64,000 nt of DNA from Linum tenue. Its lineage: Eukaryota > Streptophyta > Magnoliopsida > Malpighiales > Linaceae. The stretch's first letter is position 1, and each line of letters begins with the position of its first letter. Positions 11,377-23,264 of the stretch are shown one piece after another. The stretch lies in assembly GCA_946122785.1 (NCBI GenBank), contig CAMGYJ010000011.1, positions 55,974,449 through 56,038,448 on the forward strand. The letters are read 5' to 3'. The translations under genes were made by a program, and so were the position numbers. The notes beneath the pieces are model-generated. The model saw only the letters and a program-made list of their open reading frames with translations, was not told the origin of the DNA and did not search any database.

Positions 11377-14300
11377 ATGGCGAGCGGGAGAGGGAGAGCG
11401 GAAGAGCGAGGTGGTGACGACGGCGGCGACGGGAGCGATGAGGAAGATCTGAAGTGGCGCCGCGTCAGGCGGAGGACGGAATCGAGTGACGACGACGACG
11501 ACGGTGAGGTCCGCGAAGATAATGACGATCCGAGCGTGAGTTCCGCGGGTGCTGAGTTCGGCGACGATTCGGACGGTCTGGGAGCAGCGCCGGAGCCGGA
11601 GGATGAGGCATCGCCGTACTGCTTCGACGAGCTTGACGTTGGAGACGGAGAAGACGAAGGCGAAGGAGAAGGAGCGAGTCGGACTGTAGAGTTTGCAGCA
11701 ATGGCCGCGGAGAGACAGATGAGCAGTGAAGGAGAGGAGGACAAGGAGCAGAGCGAGAGAGATCAGAAGGAGAGAGAAGCCGTTGCAGTTCCCAGGAGTG
11801 GCGCGTTCTTTATGCACGACGATCGAACTAGTCGTCGAGGTCGAGGCCGGTAAATATTGTATTCTCGCTTCACTCTTGAATTCGAATCTTCGCGCCGGTC
11901 TTTGAACTGATTATACGATTTAAATATAGCAGAGCCCCTCGAGCTAGGGTTAGAATACAGTTGTTTGTGGATTCCAAAACGGTGCGATACTCGCGCTTGG
12001 ATGCTGCAGTTCCAATAGATTTCGTCTTTCACATTTTGATGTTCCGTTTCGTAGCTCCCATGGAGTTTTAAGGGTAACTGAAGGTAAAAAGAAGCTGGCA
12101 TGGAAACAGAAAATGTGGTCATTCAGCTGCTTAACAGCTCATTTTAACCACTACTTTTGGAGATTGTTGTTGGATGTTTGTGTTCTTGTTTATATTCTGT
12201 TCACGTCAAGTGTCAAACCAACAATAATGCATCCTTTGGAATGCAGCTAGTGGCGTTTCTTATACTGTGAAACCTGTTGAATCATTCAGAATTGAATGTT
12301 CAGGTGACATGTATTTGGCTTTGCTCTCTTCAAACTCTTGTGGTTGAACTTGTACTTAACTAGATTCCTATTCGTCCAGGCAAAACTATGGGTTCAGAAG
12401 ATTGATTGAACTCCACGACGAAGGAAAATGGCAGCATGATAAGTTCGAACAAATACAGGAATGTGATGACAAGAAGGTTATGGACCATGTCAGAGTCGTG
12501 TGCACCAGCTGAATCTTCGTTTCTTATGTCTTGCAACTATGTCTATGGTGTGGTTGCAGGATATGAACATTTCCGGATGACTAGTTTTGCAATTTGTGCT
12601 ACTTATAATTTACATTTGTTGTTACTGTGGAGAATACTTCAAGACCGATTCTGATACAAACCATTTCCTTGATGCAACATCAGAAATCATCAAGAATTGT
12701 GAGAGGGAGAGGGCCCGTAAAGTATCCGCTCGCCAGATCCTACAGCAGATATCCACCGAAGGAGAATGATAAGTAAGTTATTGGTTTCAGTCTGAGATGT
12801 TCTCTCTTGGTGATGAATTTCATTGACTTGTTTGCTTTAACTTGTCATCAGAGCTTGGATGTCTCGGGAAACAAGATCAAATTCAGGGAGGGCGTTAGCA
12901 GAGGCTTCAAGTCAAGTTGGTTCATCTGCATTGAAGAAGGAAGTGTCTGCATCTTATGTGAATTGTGCAGCACGCATGGATAATCCTACAATATCTACTT
13001 TCAGTCATGCCATCTCCTCATTAACTAAAAGAGATGTGCAGAAAAGAAATACTGAAGGAGACTCGCCGAAATCTGTCCTGTCAAAGACTGATCCATCCAT
13101 GAAAACTGCCTTTGCATCTCGACTTGTGAGGGGTTTGAGTGATTCTACTGGGAGGGACCAGCATCCTAGCAATGAGTTGATCAGGGAAAATAATCTTGAA
13201 TCCGTTCAGTGGCAGGGTCAGGGAACTGGTTTGCCATTTTCACCGCAGCATACCTATCAGCATCCTGCAACTAGCCCAAATGGAGGTGCTCTGATGATAA
13301 ACAACCATGTTCTGCCACAAACATCATTCAACAACTCATTTCCACCATATTTCGGAGGTTGTAGTCCGGAGTATACACTTTTTGGATCACCATCTAGAGC
13401 TCTTCTACCGAGTGCATCAGAAATTGGGACATTGTTCGTATCTGCTGGATTAAACACCGAGTTGATCCGTCCAGCTGCTGACCGTCAACTAGCTTTTCTG
13501 CCTCTGCAGCCAGTAATGACCTGGGCAAATAGTCCTCAATCTCTTCAATGGAATTTGTCTCCTTCATCACAGCATGTTTATCAGTATACGGGTTCTAACC
13601 AAAATGTAGGTGCTCTGATGATGAACAACCTTGTTATACCACAAACACCTTTCGGCAACTCATTTCAACCCCAGTTCCATGGTTATGGTCAGCATTTGTA
13701 TTCTCCTTCTGGATCATCTAGTGTATTCGATAACTCAGAAATGGCAATGGCTGGGAGAGTAAGTGCTGCAGATGGAAGCTATGGAAGAACTTATTCTGGA
13801 CTTGATACTCATACCAATCAGAACTTTACAAACACTGAGAATCTCGTCCCTGGTGTGTTCCTTTCTACCCTTTCTACCTGTTACATCACGTCAACTCTAT
13901 ATTTAGTAGCAGGAATGTGCTCATCTTCTGGGTTAAGAGAAGTCTTCAGGTTAGGATTGTAGACCTTAAGAGTATACTCTTGCTATAATGGTGAATGGTG
14001 GGAAGAATTTTGAAGATAAAATGTGTAGCTTGGATGATTAGTAAACAAAAGTTCATGTCCAAATCTGCTTGATATGCTGCTCATCGACAATAATCATTCT
14101 GGTTTCCAAAATTTTAAATGCTTCAAATGCAGTAAACCAAGTTAGGGGCCAGTATCATGCATGGATGATAAGTGAACAAATGCTAATGTCCAAATGTGCT
14201 TGATATGCTGCTCATTGACAATAAGAAATCTAGTTTTAAAATTTTTAATTGCTTCAAATGCAGTAAACCAAGTTACGAGCCAGCATCATGGTGAGCTTGG

Positions 14301-14951
14301 GGAAATTGGAATATCTAACCTACCTGCATATTTTGCTGCTGAACCGAATTTCGGGAGCTCTGCTTCTGGTTTGGCATGGTAAGATATATATCACAAACAG
14401 TTGATTGGTTTTACTGGTACTAGTGAAGAGATAAATAAAACCCGCCTCTAAATCAGGACGCTGACATGTCCATTTTCCTATGATCATTCAGGCCGCAAGT
14501 CTGGCCAGCCAATGCTGGAAGTGTAAGCTCTGCCTATCCTTCTTCTACCCATCCCACACCTACAACCAGTGCAAACCGCTGTGCCAAGCCAACAGAACCG
14601 GAGTCTTGTCTCACCATTACTGGGTCCGTGACCACACAATTTGTAAATTTTCATGAGGGTAGCAACCCTGTGGATGGATCTGGTTAGTTTGGGGGCATGT
14701 TCTGTGTATGAATTTTCAAAGAACATTTTAATTTTGATTATTATTTTTCCCCATTTTCACGGGAGCATTGCATTGCAGAAATGCCAAATACAACACGTGG
14801 AGAAGGAGGACACAAGCTTCAGAGGCAAGTCAACCATTATAGTTTGCTTCAAGTACGGATTTATCTAGACCCCTCAAATCTCTGTACTGCTTCCTCAGGT
14901 ACACGAAAACGAATTTCGATGATCGACGTAAGTAGATCAAGGTCGCATTAG
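11377..14951 (+). CDS. MLN51/CASC3 (Barentsz)-like exon junction complex protein
   Basis: Plant homologue of MLN51/CASC3, the EJC component that clamps eIF4AIII on spliced mRNA and supports mRNA surveillance. Exons: 11377-11849, 12380-12476, 12684-12772, 12852-13852, 14264-14378, 14492-14682, 14779-14951; all phases close, 712 aa. Residues 1-150 are very acidic with basic patches. The conserved core follows: VPRSGAFFMHDD, RRGRGR, then HDEGKWQHDKFEQ and RIVRGRGP, which together form the eIF4AIII-binding (SELOR) region. The long fourth exon is Ser/Gln/Pro-rich and holds an internal duplication (GALMINNHVLPQTSFNNSF versus GALMMNNLVIPQTPFGNSF, about 107 codons apart). The last exon is less sure: it reads through to a TAG at 14949 but no family motif confirms it. 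Start chosen at the first ATG in frame with the acidic domain. A 130-bp tandem duplication precedes exon 5 (see findings). Confidence 0.85.
14031..14290 (+). repeat. ~130-bp tandem duplication spanning an intron-exon junction
   Basis: Copy 1 (about 14031-14160) and copy 2 (about 14161-14290) share TGGATGAT, TGTCCAAAT, TGCTTGATATGCTGCTCAT and the acceptor GCTTCAAATGCAG|TAAACCAA, with scattered substitutions. Copy 2 carries the acceptor used for exon 5 of the MLN51-like gene (14264). Copy 1 keeps an equivalent AG at 14131-14132. Confidence 0.9.
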
Positions 14952-17568
14952 TGTAGAAGCAGGTCAGAACCTGGTCCCTCGAACGTGCATGATTTTTACA
15001 TAGAACATGCATTTTCCCACTCTCTCCCTTGTTTCACTATCCTGTTGAAGTTTGTAGTGGCAGGAAACTTGCTGGTGATCATCGCAACTCGAATGGTTCG
15101 ACATTGCTGGACTCTTCATACAACTATACAGAAGAGGAACTTCACATTTTTTTTTTTTTTGTAGCTATAGAGAGGGGATTTTTGTGATTCGGGCTCGTGC
15201 AGATACCCACAGACTCTTGAAACATTCGGAGGAGAAGAAAGTATAGCTAAACTGGCTCCACTATTCCCACAGAGAATTTTTTGTAAGCACCAACCTCTCC
15301 CTAACTCTCAGTCTCCAACGCTTTCATCATATATTTTCATATGCAGCCAAGCAGCATATGTTTTTTTAGCTGTTACCAGTCACTGATCAAATGATTCAAA
15401 TGAGTGAATAGATTAACCTTTGCCATTTAAAATTTTGGTCTCTCTCTCTCTCTCTCTCTCTCCGACTTTTGATGGTTGTCCTTCGAAAACTTCCAATCCA
15501 TAACGTGGTCAGCTTGTAGAGCTCTTCATGTTCTGTAAGCCAATAATCAAATGCGTTGGCCAGTAGATGGGCATCAATTATATGTGCCTGACACCATGTA
15601 TGTGGAAATTGAAAGGCTATCTAGCTGGCGTCTCTTGTATTTTGTTTAGTTGTCATTAGTATTTTGAATCCTCATCTTCACTTACTTGTCGGTGAATTAC
15701 TTGTGTTCGTTTTCAGTTTTCATCATCTAGCTCTTACAACTTTTTGTGTTAGTTATTTAGGGAGCGGTGCTGAAATTTTGCGGCAAATTCTAAGAACTGG
15801 GATAGTGCATATACGTAGTGAATGAACTGTGCTGCTGTCCTGCAGCTTTTGCTTAGCAAAGTAGGCAGTTGCAACTTTTCAAGTCATTGACCGTGGAAAA
15901 TGATGGGCAAGCTCCCTATTCCATGTTGTCAGTATTCTTTGGTCTGTGGCGTTTCCCTATTTGTTTTGGAGGTGTGTCTGAGATAAGTCCTGTCTAATTT
16001 GAGTCGAACTCATGTGGATGAATGTTATTCGTTTCGCGGATAATTCAGAACAAAAATTTACCGCGACTTCAATATTTTGACCAACTATGTTCATATTTTT
16101 CATGTCCGAGTGTGAAAAATTTCATCACAAACAATTTACCTTTTATCGGTTTCTTTCGAAGGGTATTGTCCGAGATTTCTGAATGTAAATATCAAATTCA
16201 CTGTATTTTATAAAATAAAAAAAAGCAATAAGTCCCTTAACGTATTCGATTTCGGTCGAAAATGAACCTTTGATTGCATTAGTGCTTATCATTTTAACCG
16301 AAACCGTCAAAGGCTTTTCGATTGTCACCCTACTTAAGATACATGAACTGAAGAAAGATTTGATGAATGTACGAAGCACAAATAGACACGAAATGGACAG
16401 AGAAGAGCCGTGGAGCGCAGAAATGGTGAGAACTTAACCTCATTTGAGGACACGACAGCTCCATAACTGGGGCTGGTGCGGTGCCATACCTTACCTGAAA
16501 TGAAAGTTCACTAGTCAGTCAGTGTGGGACTGTGACATAAAGTCACCATTTTTTTTTTGTCTTCTATAATACAATTATACATGACACTTACCATTGTCAG
16601 TTTTGTCAGTAGAGTACAATTCATGCACTAGCAAGACTGCAAAAAAAAAAAAAAACATTCGTGAATTGGCATCCAGACAGTCCGCCTGAGCCTTGTGAAT
16701 TGTGATCCCCATAAACATGGCCTCTGAATTTGCGTTGGTTGTTTTTATCGTTTTACTAAACTATCGAGTTATTGAGGCATGTTGATGTTTGTCGGTGTTT
16801 AGTACAGATGAACTGCATATTCGAGATTCAAATCGCTGAGTGAAATTATTGGTGTTTAACATTATAAAAGCAGTTGGAACATGCGCCTAAACTTTTAAGT
16901 TGGTAATTTTATGGGGGAGGTGGAGAGCTTCTCGAAACCAAATGAGACTGGAATGTATATTGTGAATTAGCACCATTTTTATGAGCGCGTTCGTTTCAAA
17001 GAGCCAACAAAGTAAAAAAAATGTGTCCATATATAATCTTAATGAGGCGTGGGACTTTTGCATCTAACAATGTAGACTCAATTTGAGAGTCACTAATTTG
17101 TTAAAATCAACCAACCATACAAATTGATCCATCATACCCTAGATTCTAATCTTGGAGCCGATCATCGTCACATAGAACAAAGCTGTTTGAGTGGTGAGAC
17201 GAGTACAATTGTACAAAGACCCATTACCCTAAAGAAAATTCAACAGTTCAAACATTGAAAACCAGGCTTAGGCTTAGAGCTCGTAGATATACCAATAATT
17301 CAGAGCCATCATCACATTTCCACTATTCTATGAAAGCATAAAAAACAAAGGCTTCTCCATAACTTCGACCCATCTTATCATGCTCCCGTCTTTGCATGGT
17401 CTTTGAGAACACCTACAAATCTAGGCAAAAGAGCAACGTGTTGGCCTCTAGATACTTTTTTTTTTTTTTGATGTAAACTAGATACTCTTTTAGCCTCAAT
17501 AGCTCATTGAAAATTTAGAAAACTGAGATGGACTTTTTTTTTTTGGACTTAGTGTGGCCCTAAGTAGT
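14952..17568. other. Intergenic, including 3' UTR of the MLN51-like gene
   Basis: No further coding exon recognised. Contains T-runs (for example 15149-15162 and 17457-17469), a (CT)n tract at 15440-15462 and AT-rich sequence up to the LINE fragment. Confidence 0.55.
15440..15462. repeat. (CT)n microsatellite
   Basis: About 11 CT units downstream of the MLN51-like gene. Confidence 0.93.
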
Positions 17569-18748
17569 TTTTTTTTGACAAAGATTACCAACTTTTATTC
17601 CACCAATCAAATGAAAGACGAGAAACTTGATTACAAATCTTAAAGAAGATCAGAAATGAGGTCAAGAATATTAATCCAATCATTAGGAAGCGTTGCTCTA
17701 GCTTTTGAACGTGCTACCCAATCTGCTCTAACATTTAGTGCTCGGGGCACTTCTGTGATTTTAATGAGAGGGTTTGCCCTAAGGATTGCGCTAATCGAAC
17801 CGATCCAAGCCGCACATCTCCAAGGCCAACGAGAGCGATCGTACTCCAAAGCTTTGACTAGCACCTGACAGTCGGATTGGACCGTACACTCGGATCCATA
17901 TTCTTGAGCTAATTTCACTCCTTCAAGAAGGGCTTTAGTTTCAGCTTCAATTGGGGTGGAACAAAGAAGATTCTCAGCTCGCCCATCACACACTTGTCCA
18001 TGGTGGTTAACGACCACAACACCATATGCCGCCGGCTGGGAGTCGCTAATGAACGACCCATCACAGTGAATCACCAAAGAATGATTGCTTGGCGGTGGAT
18101 TCGTAGGAGACTGGGTTCCCCTGAGCTGAGTGGGCAGGGGAGGTGGGGACCTCGGGCACGAATTCCATTCAGAAAGCTCTTTATAAGTAAGTTGGCACAC
18201 CTGCGGAGGCCAAGGCCTTCGATTCTTGAAAGAGCAATCGTTCCTCGCCTTCCAGATATTCCAACACAGGAACACAATATGGATCAAGGAGCTATGCTGG
18301 ATAACATCTTTGAGGGAGAAGAACCAGTCAAGGAACAAGGATCCCTGAGGGGGTAAAGGGAGAGACGGAAACAGAGCATTCCAGGCCGCTCTGGCATGTG
18401 GGCACTGGAACAGGCAGTGATTGATGGATTCGACGGGATTCTGGCATACCTGACACGTAGAGTTGGGAGCACATTTCCTCTGGAGCAGTCTCTCTTTCGT
18501 AGCTAAACCATTCCTGGAGCACCTCCACACAAAGAATTTCAGCTTTGGGGGGAGGTGGAGGCTCCAAATCCACTTCCATTTTTCAATGTTTCCGCTTGGT
18601 TGCGTATTGGTAGTGGCTCTATGAATCGAGTGGTACGCAGATTTCACTGTAAACTTTCCATCAATATTGTAGTTCCATGCCTTGTTTTCTCTCTTCAAAT
18701 TATTGATAAGTTTTCTTCTCAATACAAGGATCGATTTCCATCGTGGTT
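17569..18748 (-). mobile_element. 5'-truncated LINE (L1-type) retrotransposon fragment
   Basis: The 3' part of a plant L1-type LINE on the minus strand. It carries one open frame (17640-18722) with a reverse-transcriptase-associated zinc region and an RNase H domain but no polymerase domain. On the element strand a short poly(A) (T-run at 17569-17577 in the given orientation) lies just past the stop codon, as expected for a LINE 3' end. The 5' boundary and target-site duplication are not clear; a second T-run at about 18749-18762 abuts the upstream side. Confidence 0.75.
17640..18722 (-). pseudogene. LINE ORF2 C-terminus: zf-RVT plus RNase H
   Basis: 360 uninterrupted codons. Residues about 20-120 match the zinc-binding region found after plant LINE reverse transcriptases (WSLHLPPKLKFFVWR, CQVCQNPVESINHCLFQC). 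Residues about 215-345 form an RNase H fold: CDGSF (Asp), PIEAETKALLEG (Glu), VQSDCQ (Asp) and NVRADWVA (Asp) supply the four metal-binding positions. The polymerase part is missing, so it is a truncated copy and not a working retrotransposon. The intact frame suggests recent insertion or chance preservation. Confidence 0.8.
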
Positions 18749-18764
18749 AACTTTTTTTTTTTAA

Positions 18765-19832
18765 TGTCTCCAATGGGGTGAGGTGTGTGAGTTGGGGGAG
18801 GGGGGGAGAATAAGTTTGGGTATCTCGAACAACGATGATAGTCAAGTCCGCAGTAATGATTTTGGGTAGGTAAGATTTTTACCAAACAAAAGAACATGTT
18901 CGACGTTAGGAAGAACGTGGGAGCAGTCAGTCAATCTATCAACATCTTAGATGATTCGTGAAATTTTTTCCAAATATTGAGAGCTTCCGGCTCCAAGGCT
19001 TGCAGTTAGGTTCTCCTTCTCGCTTCCGACTCCAGGGCTTTCATTTCCAATTAATATGGGCAATTGAGCCTAACTAGTTGAAAGATCAATTCTTGCACTT
19101 ATTTAAAAATTCATAGGGTGAAATATCACTGAAGAAATGCTTAAATTGGAGAAATACAAATTATTATTGAGAAATATTGAAATAGAATGGGCCAGGAACG
19201 GAGTCGGGACCGGTCAAAAGAAGTGCCACATGCCCCATACCATACTACTACAAATAATCGAGTAATACCCGTCACAGTACGAATCAGATCGGGTAATACT
19301 CGACGAATCAAATTCAAATTGTCATCCTACTTGGGTCACATGACACATGCTTTCAACATATTAAAAGGACTCGAACAAACTTCTCTTCATCCTTCCACTC
19401 ACTCCACTTCTTCTCTTCTCACATGAAACCCTCTGCTCCAAACCCTGCCTCCAGAATTTAAGGTGGCAGAGAAGAGAAACACCATTCCTCTGCTTCCCTC
19501 ACTCCCTCCCTCCCTCTTTTACATCCACTTCCTGCCATTTGGATTCCTTACAGCTTCTCCTTTTTATACATCTAGCAACTCCAAAAGGTTCTTCTTTTCA
19601 ACCATTTTGCTAACCAGTGAGCGATTCACAAGTGGTCCTTTTGTCCTTTCTTCTCCTTCCTCTTCTTCTTATTCCCACTTCCCACTTAGTTTGACTTAAT
19701 ACTCACTCAATTGGATTAAAGAACTAGTAGATCTGATCCCACAGTTGGTCTTGTGGAAACAGAGTAGGCTTCGAGCTCTGTTTTTTCCCCACAGAAAGCA
19801 GGGGAAGAGAAGCAGTACACAACTATACATCC
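18765..19832. other. Intergenic and 5' leader of the NaKR-like gene
   Basis: No gene recognised. Pyrimidine-rich sequence from about 19370 to 19830 (CTTCTCTTC, TCCCTCCCTCCCTC) probably belongs to the leader/promoter of the downstream gene. No convincing TATA position could be chosen. Confidence 0.5.
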
Positions 19833-21609
19833 ATGGGGAAGCTGATGGGATTTGGGAAGGTGTTCGACCGACTCTGCCTGTCTCCATCGCCGCCCAATTC
19901 GAATTCATGCTTCTGCGCGAACTCCCTGGAAGCTCATGACGATGGTGATGATTACGGGGAAGTGTTTGAGCAGAAGGAGCCATTGATGATGATGGGGAGT
20001 ACTATTGAGAAGAGCAACAGAGTGGTGAGGCTCAAAGATGTCGTCTCTGTTAACCCGAATCAGACTCTGGCATTTCAAATCAAGCCCAAGGTAGCCTTTC
20101 TTTTTGTGTACGGGCTATGGCGGCAGCTTAGTTAGAGAACTTCCTCCTCTGTTTCCTGTTGGTGATTCTTAGTTGTTTGTTTGTTGTGGGTTTTTTGCAG
20201 ATGGTGGTTCTGAGGGTATCTATGCATTGTGGTGGCTGCGCCAAGAAGGTTGAGAAGCAAGTTTCCAGGATCGAGGGTGAGAAACAATGATGATTTCTTT
20301 CTTCCTTCCTTCTAAATCAAATCATAGGGATATGTTTAGGGGTCGTTTGGATTAGGAATTTTAATAATGAGAGATTTGGATGTAAATCTCTCGTTTAAAA
20401 AACCTGGGAATTAACATGTGGGATTTTGGGCAAATAAGGCGTTTGGAAATAAATGAGAGTTTTTAGGTAGGAGCCAAAAAATACTAATTTGCCCTTTTTC
20501 GTTCCCCTATTCTTGCGTCCCTCTTACCCTTCCCCAGTTCAGATAGCGACGACGAGGTTTCCCGTCATCGGGCCGCAGGGAAATGCAAAGCCATCGATTT
20601 CAACGGCGGAACTAGATCCCTTATTCGTGGGTGTGCGAGTAGTGTTTTCGGCGGAATCTTCACCAACTCACCCCAGCGCCAGCGCCCCAATTGTCACTTC
20701 GCCAGAAAATCTAATCCTATGCGTCATCTGACGAACTTGGACGGAGAAGAAGAATATGCAGAATCGACGACGCAACCTCCAGATTCGACGACCCCTCTCA
20801 AGCAACGGCGGCGACGTTGTGGGTGATGGGGTTCCCGACGCGGATCTCACCGGCAGATTTCTTTTGGTTTCGTCGGAGGAGGAGAAGAAGGAGAATCGAT
20901 CGAGAGGGAGGCGCCGATGAAGGAGGCAACGAGCTTTGAGAAAAGGAAGATATGATTTCGGGGTGGAAGGAAGAACGAGTGAAGGAGATGGACGAAGAGA
21001 GTGTCGGTGAAGGAAGAAGAAGAAAGAAAGGAGGAAAGAACGAAGGGAGGGTAGAGTTTGGAAAAGAGTAATAAAAAATGAGTGATGGACATCAGCTATT
21101 TCAAAAACCCACATCTGAGAGATTTTAAAATCTCTAACGTCCACAATCTCTCGTGTTTCCAAACGCAGTATTGTTTTAAAATCCTGCAAAATGAGAGATT
21201 GTTTTAAAATCTCTCACAAATCTCTCATAACAATCATGCATCCAAACGACCCCATAAGGTGAATGTAGGAATCACAAATTCGTGATTTAAGGCGGGACAA
21301 GATATGTGAAAAACTCGTAATTATTTGTTATCATTATTGGACCGTGCTTTTCTGGGTCATTAGAGCAAAATAGTCCCTATTAATATTCATAAACCACATA
21401 TTCTCACATGGTTAACAATTAGTTAACAATGTATTAATTGAACAAAACAGTTTGATTAAGAATAATAATGTGTGTATGGGTTGGCTGCAGGAGTGAGCTC
21501 ATACAGAGTGGACCTGGAGAGCAAGAGAGTGGTGGTGATTGGAGACATACTTCCTTCTGAAGTCTTGGCTACTGTCTCCAAGGTCAAGAATGCTCAGCTT
21601 TGGATTTAA
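19833..21609 (+). CDS. NaKR/HIPP-type heavy-metal-associated (HMA) domain protein
   Basis: Small metal-binding protein resembling Arabidopsis NaKR proteins (sodium potassium root defective), which act in phloem. Exons: 19833-20090, 20201-20276, 21491-21609; phases close, 150 aa. The N-terminus MGKLMGFGKVFDRLCLSP and SNSCFCANS match the NaKR signature, and the linker ends VSVNPNQTLAFQIKPK. The HMA domain covers about residues 87-150 with the metal-binding motif MHCGGCAKKVEKQVSRIEGV (C96, C99) and a C-terminus ending VKNAQLWI. Both cysteines are present. Unlike many HIPPs there is no C-terminal CaaX box, which fits NaKR rather than classic HIPP. The second intron is long (1.2 kb) because a transposable element sits inside it. 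Confidence 0.88.
20339..21254. mobile_element. TIR element (GGGGTCGTTTGGAT family) in the NaKR-like intron
   Basis: Perfect inverted termini GGGGTCGTTTGGAT at the left (from 20340) and ATCCAAACGACCCC at the right, about 915 bp apart. Subterminal regions are rich in ATCTCTC/GAGAGAT words in opposite orientations. The interior (about 20500-21060) is GC- and purine-rich with open frames but no known domain. The flanking trinucleotides TTA and ATA differ at one base, so a TWA target-site duplication (PIF/Harbinger, Tourist-like) is possible but unproven. Confidence 0.7.
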
Positions 21610-22805
21610 TCTCCTCTTAATCATTCATTAATTAATCTCCCCCACCATTCCCATTTTGTTGTAAATGTATCCAGAATCCCCATTATGTAAAATTCACCAA
21701 TTCTCTCGATTGAATGGATTTTATGCTAATAATCACGACTTTATTGGAGAATCGTTGTTATGAACTCTTAACCGTCTAATCTAATGCAGCAGTAGTTTTT
21801 TTTTTTATCTCGTTTTGTAACGAAACCCCATGTACATAGTATTCGAGTTTTCTGCTAGGTTTGTCTGGCATCTGCCACTTAATTAACTTATCGAAAAAGG
21901 ATGTTTGAGACAGCAAATCCAAACAGTACCACAAGGGATCAAAGAGTAAAAATCTTTGAACAGAGGGTTCTACGAGTTTTGAAGCTCGAGAGTCTGTGAT
22001 GCAATGGTAGAGCCACGTTGAGATGACTTCATGAAGAAATCTCACTGTCCATGGAAATTCAAGTCGATCCAACGGTTGAAACATAGACTTCATGAAGAAA
22101 AAAACACCAGGCCAATCCCTGGTTGGGTACAGGAAATGCAGGCTGCAATCTGCAAAAGCGTTTCAGTTTGTCAATAGGCCCAACCAGGCTTGCAGAACAG
22201 TTTGTTCAATTACTTATGAATGGGCCCATTCCAGCAGGCTCGCATTTCCAGTATGGCTTGTGGGCCCAAACTGGCCTGCCTGAATGCATTGCCTTGTCGG
22301 ATGTTAGACAGGATACTTGGTAGTTGCCTAGTTGGTACTGCAAATGAACCGAGATATTCACAAGCTTGCTTAATTCGTTCGCTAGAAAAAAAATCGTTTG
22401 TAACTCAACTTGTTTGCTAATAATACGATTTTGAACTGAGTTTTATTCAGTTCGTGAGATTCGAGAGCTAGCTCGATGCAGGTGGCATGTGTTGTTGAGC
22501 CCAATTACGAACTAGTTTGTTCAGAGTTCACGAGATGTCTCAACATTATGCATAGAGAGCCAACTCAACTACCAAGTACCCGTTATGTTAGATACCGACT
22601 ACCGACGATCTTGGATTTGATTGTTATTCCTAGAAGCGGTTTAATAGTCATTAGTGCTAGTTGATAACGTGGGGTCCATATCTTGAAATGGCGTCTCATA
22701 CTCTCATTGTTCATTTTTTAATCTTCGCCAAAAAAAGCCAGTCAAAACCCCATCCTGCCAAAAAACCCAGTCCACCGAAAAAGTGCCGAATCTCAGTCAG
22801 TCGCC
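21610..22805. other. Intergenic between NaKR-like and DUF538 genes
   Basis: 3' UTR of the NaKR-like gene followed by AT-rich sequence. The short open frames here show no domain. Promoter and leader of the DUF538 gene should lie just before 22806. Confidence 0.55.
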
Positions 22806-23264
22806 ATGGCCGGACTCCTCGCCCTCTTCTCTTTCTTCCTTATCCTCCCACTCTCCGCCCAATCCGACCCGAACCCGATCCGCGTCCCGCCGACCCAAGC
22901 CCACGCCGAGCTCACCACCTACGGCTTCCCCATCGGCCTCCTCCCCACCGCCGTCCAGTCCTTCTCTCTCAACAAAACCTCCGGCGAGTTCTCCCTCGAC
23001 TTCGGCTCCTCCTGCAAGATCACCCTCCCTCCCGACAACTACCTCGCCACCTACTCCAAGACCGTCAGGGGCAAGATCGTCCAGGGCCGGATCGCCGAGC
23101 TCGACGGGATCCGCGTCCGTGCGTTCTTCAAGTGGTGGTCGATCACCGGGATCAGGTCCGGCGACGGCGAATTGGTGTTCGAGGTCGGGATGGTGACGGC
23201 TAAGTACCCGGCCAAGAACTTCGACGAGAGCCCTGAGTGCGAGGGCAAGCGCTCGTCTTCTTGA
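22806..23264 (+). CDS. DUF538 family secreted protein
   Basis: Intronless 152-codon gene of the plant-specific DUF538 family, whose biochemical role is not settled. Residues 1-19 (MAGLLALFSFFLILPLSA) form a signal peptide, so the product should enter the secretory pathway. The DUF538 body is clear: YGFPIGLLPTAVQSFSLN, GEFSLDFGSSCKI, YSKTVRGKIVQGRI, VRAFFKWWSITGI and FEVGMVTAKYPAKNFDESP. Length is usual for the family and the first ATG gives the signal peptide directly. GC content is much higher than in the flanks, which produces a long antisense open frame (22797-23498) that I regard as a shadow. The 3' UTR may contain an intron. Confidence 0.92.
   Translation: MAGLLALFSFFLILPLSAQSDPNPIRVPPTQAHAELTTYGFPIGLLPTAVQSFSLNKTSGEFSLDFGSSCKITLPPDNYLATYSKTVRGKIVQGRIAELDGIRVRAFFKWWSITGIRSGDGELVFEVGMVTAKYPAKNFDESPECEGKRSSS

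Noticed and set aside
11259..11817. Long minus-strand open frames opposite MLN51 exon 1
   Set aside because: They are Ser/Pro/Leu-rich mirror translations of an acidic GC-biased exon; no domain, and the + frame is supported by splicing and homology.
22661..23203. Two further + strand frames (His/Arg/Pro-rich and Ser/Pro-rich) over the DUF538 gene
   Set aside because: Out-of-frame readings of the same GC-rich exon without domains.
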